Shown: one piece after another, positions 12,151 to 24,900 of the stretch
Layout: the number at the start of each line of letters is the position of its first letter
Position numbering within the stretch: the first letter of the stretch is position 1
Made by a program: the position numbers and the translations under genes
Source of the DNA: Rhabditophanes sp. KR3021
Lineage: Eukaryota > Nematoda > Chromadorea > Rhabditida > Alloionematidae
DNA: 64,000 nucleotides
Assembly (NCBI GenBank): GCA_963281155.1
Contig: CAUJLY010000002.1
Coordinates: 4,898,001 to 4,962,000 of the forward strand
Reading direction: 5' to 3'
Notes under the pieces: generated by a model
Told to the model about the DNA's origin: nothing
Seen by the model: only the letters and a program-made list of their open reading frames with translations
The model's database searches: none

Positions 12151-13602
12151 GATTTTAAACGACAGACTAATAGAATGTCTGTATACAAAACTTAAGGTGT
12201 AATAAATATAATAGGAATACGGAAATAGTTATGAAAAAATAGTTCTTTTAATTATGTAACGAATTTTAGATGATCTAAGAGAGAATTAAGTTTGCTAAGT
12301 ATAAATTATTATTATTTTAAAGAAAGCTTGCCCTTGACAAAGAAATTGTTTGGTGTCGACACTTTCTAATAATAATTATGATGGCCGCAGTACATAAATT
12401 TTATATATCGGAAATGATATGATGATGTACATTTGGTTTAATATGTAACAATAAACAGTGTACATTTTGTCATTTTGGAAGCTAATAAAAAGGAGAAAGA
12501 TTGAATGGTTAGTTGATAAAAAAGTAGAACCATGAAATATAACTTGACAATTTTTGTTATTACCAAAAAAGAGGCAATTTAGAAAGGGAGCGGAAAATGA
12601 TTAGAAGATACTTTAAGAATTAATATCATAAACTGAGTGATAAAAGGTAATGTGACTTGTTTTGTGGACGAATAATGGAAGAAACATCCAAATTACTATA
12701 AGTATATACATAACTTTTCTACAATGATTATATCAGAAGTTAAAAATATTGCACTGTTAAAATTTGTGAAAGTATGTAAAACAACCATAATGTTTAGATA
12801 TGTGATAGATGCTTTCAATTCGAACACTTTTAGGAATGAGCAAACATAATGTGGAGTAAGAAACAAATTGAGGGTGGTGACAAATCATTTTGTTTCCTTG
12901 GATCAGCATAAAATAAAAATAGTTGTTAATTTGAAAGTACCTGCATATTAGATTATATCAATGCCGTCATTTTTTGTACACGCATTTTTATCAACTTCTT
13001 TTCCAATATTTAATTTATTCAACTTTTTCACTTGCCATTTAACAGTTTGAATTGTGAGAAAATAGTTTTAGTCGTATTGAAGTGTTGATTATTTATAAAG
13101 GTGGTAACTTATTATCACAACATTAACAAAAATATATGTTTCTGGGATGTTTATATTTTCTATTTTTGAACAACTTTGATTAGTGCCAGGTACAAGCTCA
13201 TGGCTTTTTTGATTTGAATAAAAGATAAACCTTGTCTAATACACTTTTTCTGTAGTCCACAACATGTCATTTACATAAAATTATTATTGCAAAAAATTAA
13301 TTCAGTTACAGTAACCATTGTTAACACTAAATCAAAGTGTTGACGGCTAATTAGATTGACTTGTTATAATATTTAAATTGGGATAAAAACGGAAGTTGTG
13401 ATTATTGCTCTATTAATAAGGGAAAATTATACAGCTTTCCTGATGATAACACCTCGAAAGATGGTGATGGTGTTCAACTAAATGCATATATGGAAGTGAA
13501 AAGGAAAGAGATTGATGTAATGGCACATAAATCAGTCAAATAAACACCTCCAAGGACTAACTTTCCCTTAAAGAACTTCAAAAATAAATGTTATTATTAA
13601 AC

Positions 13603-13682
13603 ATGATTATATTGTTGAAAATAATTTTACCATTCAAAAAGATTTTATTATTGAAAATGATTTTATTATTAAAAAATGATTT
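13603..13682. repeat. Tandem repeat of TTATTATTGAAAATGATTT
   Basis: About four degenerate copies of a 19-20 nt unit, clearest as ttattattgaaaatgatttt and ttattattaaaaaatgattt. No coding potential is supported. Confidence 0.55.
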
Positions 13683-14686
13683 GCTCAAGTTTTTGTTGAT
13701 AATAATTGGTGGCCATTGTGATTGATTGTGGATAGTTGTGTCAATGTGGATCAAATAAGAACCAAATATACGTTTATAGTGTTGATATAATAAATTAAAA
13801 AGTGAAAAATCCACTAATATTTGCCCAAATATGGATCAGTTATATAATTCTTATTGACGAAAGTGTTAACGATCCTTTAATTGTTAAAGTAATAAAGATT
13901 AATTATGTATTGCCACATTAAAATTGCCATCATCTTCCTTCCATCCAATTAAATCAATCATCATATCCTATTGTCGATGTGTTATTGTATTTTTGTTGTA
14001 TCCATCTTTTTCCTTTGATCTCATACTTGTCTATTTAAGTTATACCACACCTTTGAAACATCTTTTTGTTTGTTTTAACTTTAATCTATTCGACTCATTA
14101 GCAAAAATTCTATTATTTTTATCAATTGGAAAGACATGGTGCCGCCAAACTTTGTAATTTGATCTAAATAAATGTAACGCTTTTTGGCAAAGGTTTATTG
14201 CCTCAAATACAATTGATACGTATTTGTTTTCTATTTTTTAAACTCATTAAAAAATCAAACAAGTCTCCGCCAACAGCTTAATGTGTCTCTTTGACACGAA
14301 CCAAGGAAGCTTGACACAACCAATTAATTGATACATGTTTACATCTCTTAAAGACTTTTATCTTTGGATAATCGAGGTTATACTATCAATGAACATTGCA
14401 CTTAATTTGTGTCTTTTATTTTAAATTGTTGGGCATCAATATTAATGAGGTAATAAAATTATTAAATAAATATTTTAACACAAATTGCATAATGATAAGC
14501 TTTTTTGGTTTTAATCATGATTAATTTTGTGCATAAATAATTGGAATCAGTTTTTTGGTCAATTTCACTTCCTATTCCAATAAAAATCAAGTTCACGAAT
14601 TAATTTTATTGGAAGTAGTCTGAATTAGTTTAGTTGGTTGGATGTAATAATTGCGTATTCATTGGCGCCACATAACCCTCATGAAC

Positions 14687-14754
14687 TTTTCAATCGTATA
14701 ATTTATCTTTTCTTGGACAGCTTTCAATCGCATAATTTAACTTTTTCTTGGATA
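14687..14754. repeat. Two-copy direct repeat, about 33 nt
   Basis: tttcaatcgtataatttatc followed by ttttcttgga is repeated immediately as tttcaatcgcataatttaac and tttttcttgga, with few differences. Confidence 0.6.
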
Positions 14755-16454
14755 AATTTAAATAGTAAGATTTAAATATGTCTGCATTTTTTACACTCAT
14801 AAATTTAGTTGATTTTTATAGCGTGTGATGTTATCAAATCTTTCCATCAAATTAGCATTCATATCATTTTTTGTGTCCCTATGTATTTTGCATTGACTTT
14901 ATGTTATTTAAGTCATAATATATACACTATTTAGTTACTTGCATAAGTTGTTATCTTGATTACAAGATATATTTTTTGTTGACATCGAAAAAGTGTCACG
15001 CCAAAGCTAAGGTACAGAGGATGTAAATATGAGAACATATAATAAACATAAATAATACAATATTTTATAGATGCATAGGAGAATTAAAAAAGGATTTAAA
15101 TAAATAATTTATATGTAATTATAATTGAAGATAACATGCGTACATCTTAAAACCATTAAAATAGAAAGGAACTTGATTTGAATATAAATAAAGACTTAAA
15201 GTCCAACAAAATAATTAACTGCTTCCTCGTCATGAACTATTTGTTATCAAACAAGGCAGCAATTAACTTTTACAATTCACTTAAACCATAAAAAAGTATC
15301 AATGACAATGTTTCCTATTCATAAGAAGCTTTTTTCTAGTATTGTCAATCTCTTTTTAAGAGACAAATAATTATCCTGTCGTCTAAGGATATATAAAGCA
15401 TAGCAATTACCGTTTTTATGGGCTAATTTTGAGGTTAAAATTAGAAGTACATTAAAAGTTTATTTTAGAAGGTTATTGCGTGTGATTAAAGATAGGTGGT
15501 AGGTTATTTATTTCTTTTTTGGCAAGCATTAAAAGATTATTAGCGATTTGAGATCAAGGTTTGGAGATAAAAAGAATTAATCCGGCAATACTAAGCCTTT
15601 CCGGGTAATAATTTTATTGCAAATATTTTTCAAAAATTAATCAAACGAATTGCAGCAAATCGTCATAATCTGCAATACAGTTTTTCCACTCCATAAAATA
15701 ATATTTCTCCATCCAAATCCTGACAAAAATAAAATAATACGCTTACAAGCAGAAAACTTTCTGATAGCAGTATTTGCCACCGTCATATCATCCCTACCAA
15801 ACAAATTATAAAGCCTTACAACTTAAGACATCATCCAAGTTCATATTTTAAATTAAAAATTGCCATTTTATGAGAAGAATTTAATCTTGCTTTGATTAGC
15901 AATAGATTTGGAATATATATTGAAGTGTACATTACATTTATCCTAAATTATTTTATCTCAGATAAATATCAGATGTAAAAATACTGCACATGATTTAAGA
16001 TACACTATACTTATATTTTGTTTTTGTAAAATATCCACCTTTTCGTATTGACAATTTAAAATAAGTTACCGGGTACGCATAGTTTGGATAATGTTCTTTG
16101 TTTTTAGTGAAAGTACATTAACTATAAATAAATTAATTTCCTCCCAAAATTCATCATCATTAACGACCATTTGTCGTCTTTCATAAATTAATAATTTTTA
16201 TATCATTCCCTTTTATCAAAGTTTTGTGTCCTTTAAAAGTAGTAGCTTTTAAGCCGTTTAGCAGTATGCCATCTTTTCGATACCTATTTTTGTTGTGTGT
16301 TTAGATATTTGTTGGATTGTAATTTATTTTAATATGAAATTGTGTGTCTAATTTGTTACGCAAATTAAGCATATCTTAATTACTTTTATTTCACCTAATT
16401 TTCAATGCTTCTTAGGTAAACAAAACAACAAATTGAAGAAGCCTCAAATAGGTA

Positions 16455-19400
16455 ATGATGAGGATTCCACTACGAAGAATATCATCTATGAAAGGTACGT
16501 TTTTTGAATTAAGCAAAATAAATTTTGTTATTTACCCACTTATATTACTTACAGAGGTAGGAAATGAGTCAAATCATGTAAACTATTGGCTAATTGCTGG
16601 GGAAGTTAACAAGCTGGAAGGTTTAATTTTACAAGGTGAAGGCCATTTGCTGGACGGCAAGACAGGCCAGAATATACGGACAAGGGAGTTTATACGAGCT
16701 TTACCAGAATACAAAAGAAATGTGAAAAGAATGCTAATAGCTGTCTATAATGGGGATATAGAGACTGTCACCGAATTAATAACTTTTAAGAAATGTATTC
16801 AAGCACGTCATCCCTTTACAATGTGTTCAACATTATCACTAGCCGTCATTCACAATCATCCAGAGGTTCTGGCAATTTTATTGTCTCATAAATTGGCTTC
16901 TATCAATGACAAAGATTTGGAAGGTAATGATTTAGTACAAAATTAAATATAACTTTGTTGTAGGAAAGACGGCGCTTCATTACGCATGCGCAAAAATATC
17001 CGAAGACGAAACGAACACAAGGTAAGAGAATTTGTACTCCTATTATTTTCAATGCATAATTAATACTTCCTTTCTTCCTATTTTTTATAAAAGAACAAAA
17101 ATGTTACACAAAAATAAAGTCTTTATATGTAGCAAACTATTAATACGTTTGTTGGCACATTAATTGGCTTTTATGTACCTATCATAATACTCGTACTTGT
17201 ATCCGTTATCAAGCTTGCATCGTTATGTATGATTGCATTCTTGAATTAGTTATATCACAACCTTCATCAGCACTAGTCAGGGATTCATATAATTCAATCC
17301 ATCTGTCGCTCTTGTCAAGTTTTATCACACTTTCTGCACTACCATTAAAAGAATTTTCTTGACAGCTTAATATCTTAAATTGGTGCTAACGTTGATTAAC
17401 TTGTCCCGGTCTATATGATCTACAACAGGAGAATTGTTTAAGTTTTTGAGAAAAGTGATTCCTATTAGACGATGGAGGGGAAGCCCTTTCTTTATTTGCA
17501 ATACGAAGACCAATTTAATAACAACCAACAGGACAAACAGTAAGCTTTAATTTGTAACCTGGCAAAGTTGAGTTAACACGTTCTTCATTAATTTCATATT
17601 TGGTGAAACTTCTTTTATTTTTAAAAATCCTTCAGCGCTCTAAAGAAAAGGGTTAATTTATAAATTATCTAGACTTGCAGTCTTGTTGTGTTGTTGAGAG
17701 ATGAAACAACTACTAAATTTAAAAATAACAAATAGGTAGTACGTGTACCGTTAATAGTAATCAAATTTCTTAATAACTAAATTCATATGTTGATAAACTA
17801 AATTTAAATTTCATGGCATAATTAAATTCATATTTCCTTGTATAATTAACATGCTTATTTTGTATGGCGCAGGATGTATGACATGTTAATCGAGCATTCT
17901 GCTAATACTAATTTGTTGGATAGTGAAGGATATGCAGCTGAAAGCTATAGAAAAATACCAGGCCTTTTGGATATGAAGCAGATTCAAGGCCTTAATAGAT
18001 GTAAGTCTTAAAAGATGCTTTTACGAATTTACGAAAAAACAAAAATTATTAAAAACAAACTTAGATATTTATATTTAAACAAATTTATATACTTATCCTT
18101 ATTAGACCCAATCTCAAATGGAGACGATATAGATCGTTTAATATCTGACCGGAATCTGCGCCAACTTCAGGAAATGGTGCTAAAAGGCGAATGGCATCGA
18201 ATTGAACATCGCATCTTCCCGCCCGGAAGCAGAGATCTGATTAGAAATTTAAAACAACTTTATGTTAGTGGCTCATATTTTTATCCCCATTCATCATTCT
18301 TACCAACTTTTAGATGCGTGGTGAAGCAATTCATCAAGCCATCCTCGATGATGATCTCCAAACATTCAAACAGCTAGTGGATTCATATGATATGGCAATA
18401 TTTCAATCGTCTACCGGTCATACTCCTCTCCACTTGTCTATCATATTAAATAGAATTCAATTCATTGAGTATTTGTTAATGATATATCCTAAGTGTGTCG
18501 ATGTCATGGATAAGGTTAGTTTACTTTTTTGTTGGCATTTTTAATATTTATGTGATAATGAATAAATGTTTATACTGTCTTTTTACCTGCATTTTTTGTT
18601 TTAATTGATTGTTATGCTGATATGTGCTAAATGTTATACTATTATTTCCCTGACGTAATTAGTTTTTAATTGAGGAAAGATGTGAACATATAGTTGTTAT
18701 GTTTATTTTAGTAGTTATGTGTTAAATAATAGCTGCGAAGTGAGACTAAATATGCATGATGTGTGTAATTAAAAAGAAGTCTTCTTTGTTTAAATGAAAT
18801 AAATAAATTGGTATATAATTTAAATTCCAATATAGTAGTTAATATCGATATATTTGTAAATAAAATAACGTTCTAATTACGATTGAATAGTTTTGTAAAT
18901 AAAACTGCTTTGTTAAGGAAAAGAAACCATCGATGTACTATGCTAAAAATTTCCACACGGATGAAAGCATTAAAAGGAAGCTTGAGACGATGCTGATTGC
19001 TGGAGGTGCCATGCCGATTGAAAACCTTTATGTGGTAAGCTTAAACTAAGATTTCCGTTCGACTTAGCTCAAATAAAAAGTAAATAAAATGTATGTGTTG
19101 TTGGTAAATCCACTTCTCTCAGCCACATGATTAAATAGTTGTTGTATATGCTTTAAGATAATGGATTTGGCCAAACAAATTAGTGTTCACTTTCATGACT
19201 CTATCTTAAATACATAACATTTTTATAAAATTGTAATGCTAAAACTTTTAACAAATTTTAATACGCACATAAAGTGGTGCAAACCAATTTTTGTTTCCCT
19301 TTTATAATTGTTTGCATTTAACATATTACAACCATTTCAGAGTCCTAGAAGTGCCATTGTCGAAAGAAAAATGATATCAGCTCAGCTGAGTAGAAGGTCT

Positions 19401-21370
19401 AATTCATTCAGTGAGGAGATTATACAAGGTGAGTGGTTTAATCATTTATTAGTTCATTAATTAATTTCATTAAGACGATGAAGAAAAAATATCACCAGAA
19501 ATCGAACAAAGAATATTATCGATAAACTTTAATAAAAGACAATACCGAGTACTAGAAAACATCAATTTCGAAGGTAAAAGTGACCAGATTTGGATGACTG
19601 TCAAGAAGCATTTGAATAATAATGAGCTTACAAAATATATTAATAACTACAGACACGTCCAAAACCAACTGAACAATGCAATCCAAGCTATCAAAGACAA
19701 CGATATTCGGAAGATACGTAGTATGGCTAACGAAGAATTAATTCAAGCCAGGTTTTTTGATTTTTTTAATGATCGTAGCTAATTTTTTGATTTTAGGTAG
19801 TTTATTATAAAATAGACAATTAAAAACTATAGAAAAGACAAAAAATTAAAAATTTGTATCAACTACTTCCTTTGCATCAAAGATGTTTTTAACCAAGATT
19901 GCCCCAATTGCACAGGCATTTTTTGAGTTGAGGAGTACGTTTGTTCCATGGAACACTTGCCATGATCACAGGTTCTGATTTGCCACTTGTAACGTTCCAT
20001 GGCAATGAATTCAAGGTTTTCGGCTACTTCTTTAGAAATAACAGGCAACATCACGACAATCGGTTAAAATCCTGCTTTGTTAACTTGATTGATTCTCCTT
20101 TGCTTTCTATCGAATAGATTGTTATTTTCTAATTTGGCGTTGTAGCTGTTGTGGTGTTCATCCATTCTCACATCTCTTTCAGATTCACCCAGTAACAGAT
20201 TGGGAATCAAAAGTAAGTTAACAATGCTTTTCCTCAGCACAAAGACCGCCTTCCCTGTGGATTTTGAGAGGTTTTGAACAAGTAAAAAGTAGTGAGCATT
20301 CTTTGCATTTGTAGATCTTAGTATTAATAATATCTTCTTAACTTCTTTGCTCTGCCGCAATGAAGATTGATAACAAATTCAACATTAGTGTCCATTGCCG
20401 AGTTTAAAGGTCATCATTAGCAGCAATACACATCGCTTCAATTGCATCAGCTGCTTGTGGAGGATAGAACGTTTTGCCATCGATCTCTAAAAATGGTACT
20501 TTACCTGCTTCTCCACCTTCGATACACTCGATTGCTTTAACTTTTTCTCCTCGATCTCTTCAGTTGTCGGGGACGACCTTTGAATTTGGCAATTCCACTT
20601 ATAAAGAGAGAAAGTAACTTCTGGGCAGGCTTTTTGGAACTAAAATGATTAAAAAGTATTTTAAAGACATTTAGATCTACTTTCTACTACTTTTTGTGGT
20701 TCTTGGTACAATTCAGGATTACATTTAGCCAAGGCTACCACATATATTAACCATGTAATAATATAAAGCTCACTGTCATTACTAAATAGCTTCTAGTTAA
20801 CATTAAAACTAAAATTGAAATAACCTCGCAGAAAATATTGATACAAATCTATCTAATACATTCTTCAAACTATACATTTAAACGCATTAATCAATGAAAT
20901 GGCATCAATTCAGAGACGAAAAGGGGTTAACAATGCTCCATCACGCTGTCCTCAAAGAACAACATGAGATAACAGAATACTTAGGAGCCACGTTTTCCAA
21001 ATACATCAATACCGTAGATCATGCCGGCCGAGCTGCCATTCATTACGCCGCCACACAACCGAACGCCATCTACGATACATTGATAGATAAAGGAGCTAGT
21101 GGCGATGTGAAAGACAAAGATGGGTTTACGGCAAATAGCTATAGAAATGAACATGACCGAGACATTAGGCCATTGTCTCCCTTTTCACCTAAACACAGCC
21201 GCAAACATGATATCGATGACGACAATAGTGTCACTAATGATAAAGGTATGTCTTTAACTATAATTAAAACTAAATTGCCTCAATTACCGGAACAGTATAA
21301 TTTGTATGTATTTGAAGGTACCGACAAAAGTTTGGTCAAACAAATTACTAATTATAATAATACATCTTGA
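16455..21370 (+). CDS. Ankyrin-module protein A
   Basis: Ten exons assemble in frame to 630 residues: 16455-16494, 16555-16923, 16964-17021, 17873-18000, 18106-18263, 18314-18514, 18918-19034, 19341-19428, 19475-19751 and 20914-21370. The protein is built from a repeated module of about 170-200 residues. Each has a leader of the form 'W..GE.N.LE.L.L.G.G.LL', then helical 'I..A...GD......L' and two to three ankyrin repeats, as in KTALHYACAKI, HTPLHLSI and GLTMLHHAV. About three modules are present, the second being the most diverged. Ankyrin repeats usually bind other proteins; the function is unknown. The last exon could instead be spliced at 21246 (GTATGT) into the next gene, making one larger protein. 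Introns 17022-17872 and 19752-20913 are unusually long and hold foreign ORF relics. Confidence 0.75.
17225..17610 (-). pseudogene. NUMOD4/HNH endonuclease relic, antisense in intron of ankyrin gene A
   Basis: Reading the minus strand of the 851-nt intron gives, in shifted frames, the parts of an intron-type HNH endonuclease. A NUMOD4-like KYEINEERVN and PGYKLKL lie at about 17602-17545. LPLHRLIGITFLKN then VVDHIDRDK lie at about 17485-17400, carrying the Asp-His of the HNH motif. After a stop at the LRY position, QENSFNG and a NUMOD1-like tail follow. Several frameshifts and stops make it non-functional. Homing-type enzymes of this architecture are known from phage, mitochondrial, fungal and giant-virus genomes. 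Its relative at 45912-46257 has an intact ORF. The orientation is opposite to the host gene. Confidence 0.75.
19797..20913 (+). mobile_element. Intron-like insertion, copy 1 of a two-copy repeat
   Basis: After exon 9 there is a plausible complete 45-nt intron (19752-19796, GTTTTT...TTTTAG). It is followed at once by this 1117-nt segment, which starts GTAG and ends CAATTCAG exactly at exon 10. Its two ends and parts of its interior match the segment at 38570-39998 inside an unrelated gene. Shared stretches include the AACAGGCAACATCACG region, the TCGAATAGATTGTT region and the end ACATTTAAAC..ATTAAT.AATGAA. Its coding content is antisense to the ankyrin gene. I infer a mobile element that is removed as an intron. 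Confidence 0.65.
19827..20640 (-). pseudogene. Decayed ORF of the two-copy intron-like element (copy 1)
   Basis: The minus strand encodes pieces of one protein in changing frames. Near 20420-20560 it reads KVPFLEIDGKTFYPPQAADA. Near 20060-20135 it reads NAKLENNNLFDR. It ends with GAILVKNIFDAKEVVDTNF and a stop near 19850. The 38570-39998 copy has the same ending (GAILARSVFDAQEITDTKS), so this was a real protein C-terminus. Frameshifts and stops break it in both copies. I do not recognise the family. Confidence 0.6.
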
Positions 21371-21963
21371 GACAATGCCTCGCAAAAGTTTTTAAAACAA
21401 TAGACATTAAGTCAAAATAATAGATCTTAAATAATGGAAGTTGAATTCATAAAATACTAGGGACGTTCAACAAATTGAAGAATTAATTTTTTTCCTTGGT
21501 TTTCTATTTTTGGCTTTAATTTAAATGACATAATAAGTGAATATTGGCATGGTCTCTTAAAATAGATTTTCCTTTAATGATGGCATCATTATCAATTCTG
21601 AAGTCATACAAACATACTATTATGCATTATTTAATCTTACATAAATTGTTGTTGAATAGTTTTATTATTATGTCGTCACTATTTAATGCAATAACTTCCA
21701 TTTATTAAAGGTAGACAAAACATCCATCTAACTGTGTAGGATTTATTTTTTACCATTATTAAGCCATACAATCATATGTTATTTTGTGGATAGATTGAAA
21801 TTTAAAAAGTTCATTACACCGCTAAAGTATCTCTTAGAGGAAAATTGCGTGTTTGACCACTATAAGTTAAGACAATTTTTGGCCATTATCTTTATCTAAG
21901 ATAGAACTACTAAGAACTACTACTTTAAAAGTAATCTCCAGCTTTTTCTTCATTTCGGTGAAA
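21371..21963. other. Spacer or intron between ankyrin genes A and B
   Basis: AT-rich, no ORF. It is either intergenic DNA or, if gene A is spliced from 21246, the middle of a long intron joining A and B into one transcript. Confidence 0.5.
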
Positions 21964-24900
21964 ATGGGCCTAGTACGGCAGTTGTCTTCTTCTAATCGAA
22001 AGTTAGTCAACCATATTTCAAGGTTCACTTTTCAGGAACCTGCTACCTTGCAGTATATAAATAAGATTGTTGAAGAATCTAAGACGGTTCTAAGTAATAT
22101 GCAGGATGATGGTATGTTTTTAGCAATTAATGCGGTGGCTTTTGTGAATAAATCAAATCTTTTTGAGTAAATCTACATAAAATACTAACAAATTGTATAT
22201 TTTGAGTTTATTTTTTGTTAATGACATTATTTGTAGATGCACCATCAGCTTATCAGATAGATGAATGGCTGAACCAAGGAAATATCTCAGCTCTTGAGCA
22301 AATTGTATTAGATGGAAGAGGACATTTACTAGTTGAAAAGTCTTCTTTAAACACCTCATCCCAAGAGTTTCTGCAAGGATTGGCTCCATATATAATGAAA
22401 ATACAAACTATCCATAAGGCTGTTGAGGAAGGCGATGTTAGGAGACTCAAATCCCTAATAGACAGACCTTTACTAGCTACAGCTCGAGACAAAAATGGAA
22501 TGTCTGTTCTTCATAAAGCTCTCCTTCATGGTCAAACTAATACTGTCCGATATTTACTTGGAAAGTACCCTCAAATAGTTAATTTAACGGACCATAATGG
22601 TCGCAGTGCTCTTCATCTTGCCGCAGCAGACACAAACAATGACCATATGATTAAGGTTTTGCAAAAATGTGGTGGAGACGCTTTTATTGAGGATAAATTT
22701 GGCCACACACCTTTTTATTATAGAACTCATGGCAAAAAGTTGAATGTTCGTAGTTTGAAAGATAATGCCGTTATCAACCAACTTATTACCGGGCAACTGA
22801 ATCGTCCCTTATTACAAGACTTAGAAGAAGGTAATTAAATATTAACTTTATCTTATTTTTCACATATTATTTAGATATATCCGATTGGATCCATACTGGA
22901 AATGTAGGGAAGTTAGAAGAACTAGTGCTAAATGGATACGCTGATTTGTTATTAGGTAGAACTACTCAAGTTGATGATCAAGATTCGGTGTCATTTCTTG
23001 AAGTGCTACCTCAATATCAATCCAAAATTCATGCAATTCACAAAGCTGTTGAAACAGGCAATTTAAGAGCAGTGAAGTTATTGACAGATAGGAAAAAGTT
23101 GGCTTTGTGCAGGTAAGTGAGATATCTTAAAAATATTTATTAAACTAAAGATGGAACATAAAATTAATCAAAATATTCCCATTTAAAACCCTTACGAATA
23201 CCTCCACTTTAGTATAATAGACAATATCACTGTTTGCTACTCTAATAGATTGAGCTGCACTGTGAACCGATTCGTGAGCGATACCACCAACATCCTCACT
23301 TATTTGAACCACTTCTCCTGCGTGTCCATTTAAGCTATTCTCCCTGTGAGTAACCTATCCTAAATCACCTACATAATTGTCTTTCTTGTTGCGATTCTGG
23401 TGATCAATTTGAGGATTGGGAATAAAAGCTAAACCAGTGAGAGGGTGTGCTTTAAAAGTTTGTACCCATGTTGAAAATAGTTAAACTAATAGTATAATAA
23501 CCAAATCGAGTAGCTGCAGGTCTGAGAGTCTCTTGGTAAGGCCACAGTCAAAGAGTGGCTATTTAAAGGATGAAGTAAAACATCCTTAGTCTAAAGTTGG
23601 GCATGTTATTCCAAGTTATTCTGTCACTGTGCTTATATTTATTATTTTTAATTAAATTTACCATTAATGAACGTCATCGTTGTAGAGATTCGAACGGGCT
23701 CACTCCATTGCACAAGGCAATTGTTTTTAACAAAATTGATATTGCTAAGTATTTAATACGAAATTATCCACAAACTGTTAATGCGATGGATCAGAATAAA
23801 AGGTAATTTTAGTCAAATTAAAAGCGCTTAGATCTTATTAATTTCCTATCTAATTTTTAGAACGAGTTTACATCTGGCTGCAGCAAATCGAGATGGAGGC
23901 TATTTATACAAGTTATTAAGAAAAGTTGGAGCTGACCCAAATATATTCGATTGCAATGGAAGACCTGCTAAATATTACTTAAAAAATTCAGGTATTAACG
24001 TATTAACGTTTTCTAATCTCTTTTCTTTTTAGGTAAGTATGGATCACAATTAATCAAAACATGACCAAAATTTGATCAAACGAACAAAAATAAGTCACCA
24101 TTTATTAAACTAAAAAAGGGTGATATAAAAATTAGGTAGTTACAAAGACTTTCTCAATTGAAATATCCCTTAGTGAGATCATAATAAGAGAGAACTCTTT
24201 GCGAGTAACCTACGTATTGAACAGATATAGCCGTATTAGACGGTGTCGTGTTCTATCTCTTGATTTAAGGTGAAACCTATAAAAGCAATAATAAGATGAT
24301 ATGATAACAAATTGGGCTAGCATGATCGAGGGCAATATGTTCAGTACCAATCATGCTTAGTAGACAATCCAGTTAATATTCATATTTTGAATGAACAAAA
24401 ATCCTTTCGTGCTTGTCAAAAATAGTCGGGTTTGAGTATATTATTCTAATATTCAAAATTCAGGTGAAATTGATCTGGAAAGAATGCGTATGGACACCAA
24501 AGAAGCTCTAAAGCAAGTTTTGCATAATCGAGTAGCTCCAAGTTATCTTGAAAGTAACATTCAACAATGGCTACGTGAAAGTAATATCCCCAAGCTGGAG
24601 CAATTGGTTTTATCTGGATGTGGCGATTTACTACTGGACAAAACTTCTAATAACCCCGAAACTCAATTGTTTTTGGAAGAACTTCCTGTTGTGTTAAACA
24701 CGATTGAAAATATTCATAAGGCCATTAAGGATGGCGACATTGACAAAGTAAAAACTATCATGACAACAAAAAAGTTAGCGTTGTCTCGTGATAAATTTGG
24801 TCTTACCTCGCTGCATTTGGCTATCATCCATGAAAGGACCGATATCATTAGATATATTTCATCTACTTTCCCGGCTGTTTTGAATGCACCAGATTATGTA

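Larger units (their letters stand above)
9367..16454. other. 7.1-kb gene-free region upstream of OVO and the ankyrin gene
   Basis: No ORF here looks like protein: all are short, low-complexity and AT-driven. No tRNA or other RNA gene was recognised. The stretch contains several short tandem or direct repeats, listed separately. It separates two divergent genes (OVO to the left, the ankyrin gene to the right), so it probably contains the regulatory DNA of OVO. Motif-level elements cannot be called from one sequence. Confidence 0.6.

Noticed and set aside
10442..14157. ORFs of 60-78 residues in the region upstream of OVO.
   Set aside because: Composition is Ile/Asn/Phe/Leu-rich as expected by chance in AT-rich DNA; no domain, splice partners or signal.
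18515..19340. Two introns of about 300-400 nt in ankyrin gene A checked for HNH relics.
   Set aside because: No HNH-like words or antisense coding sequence could be read in either.
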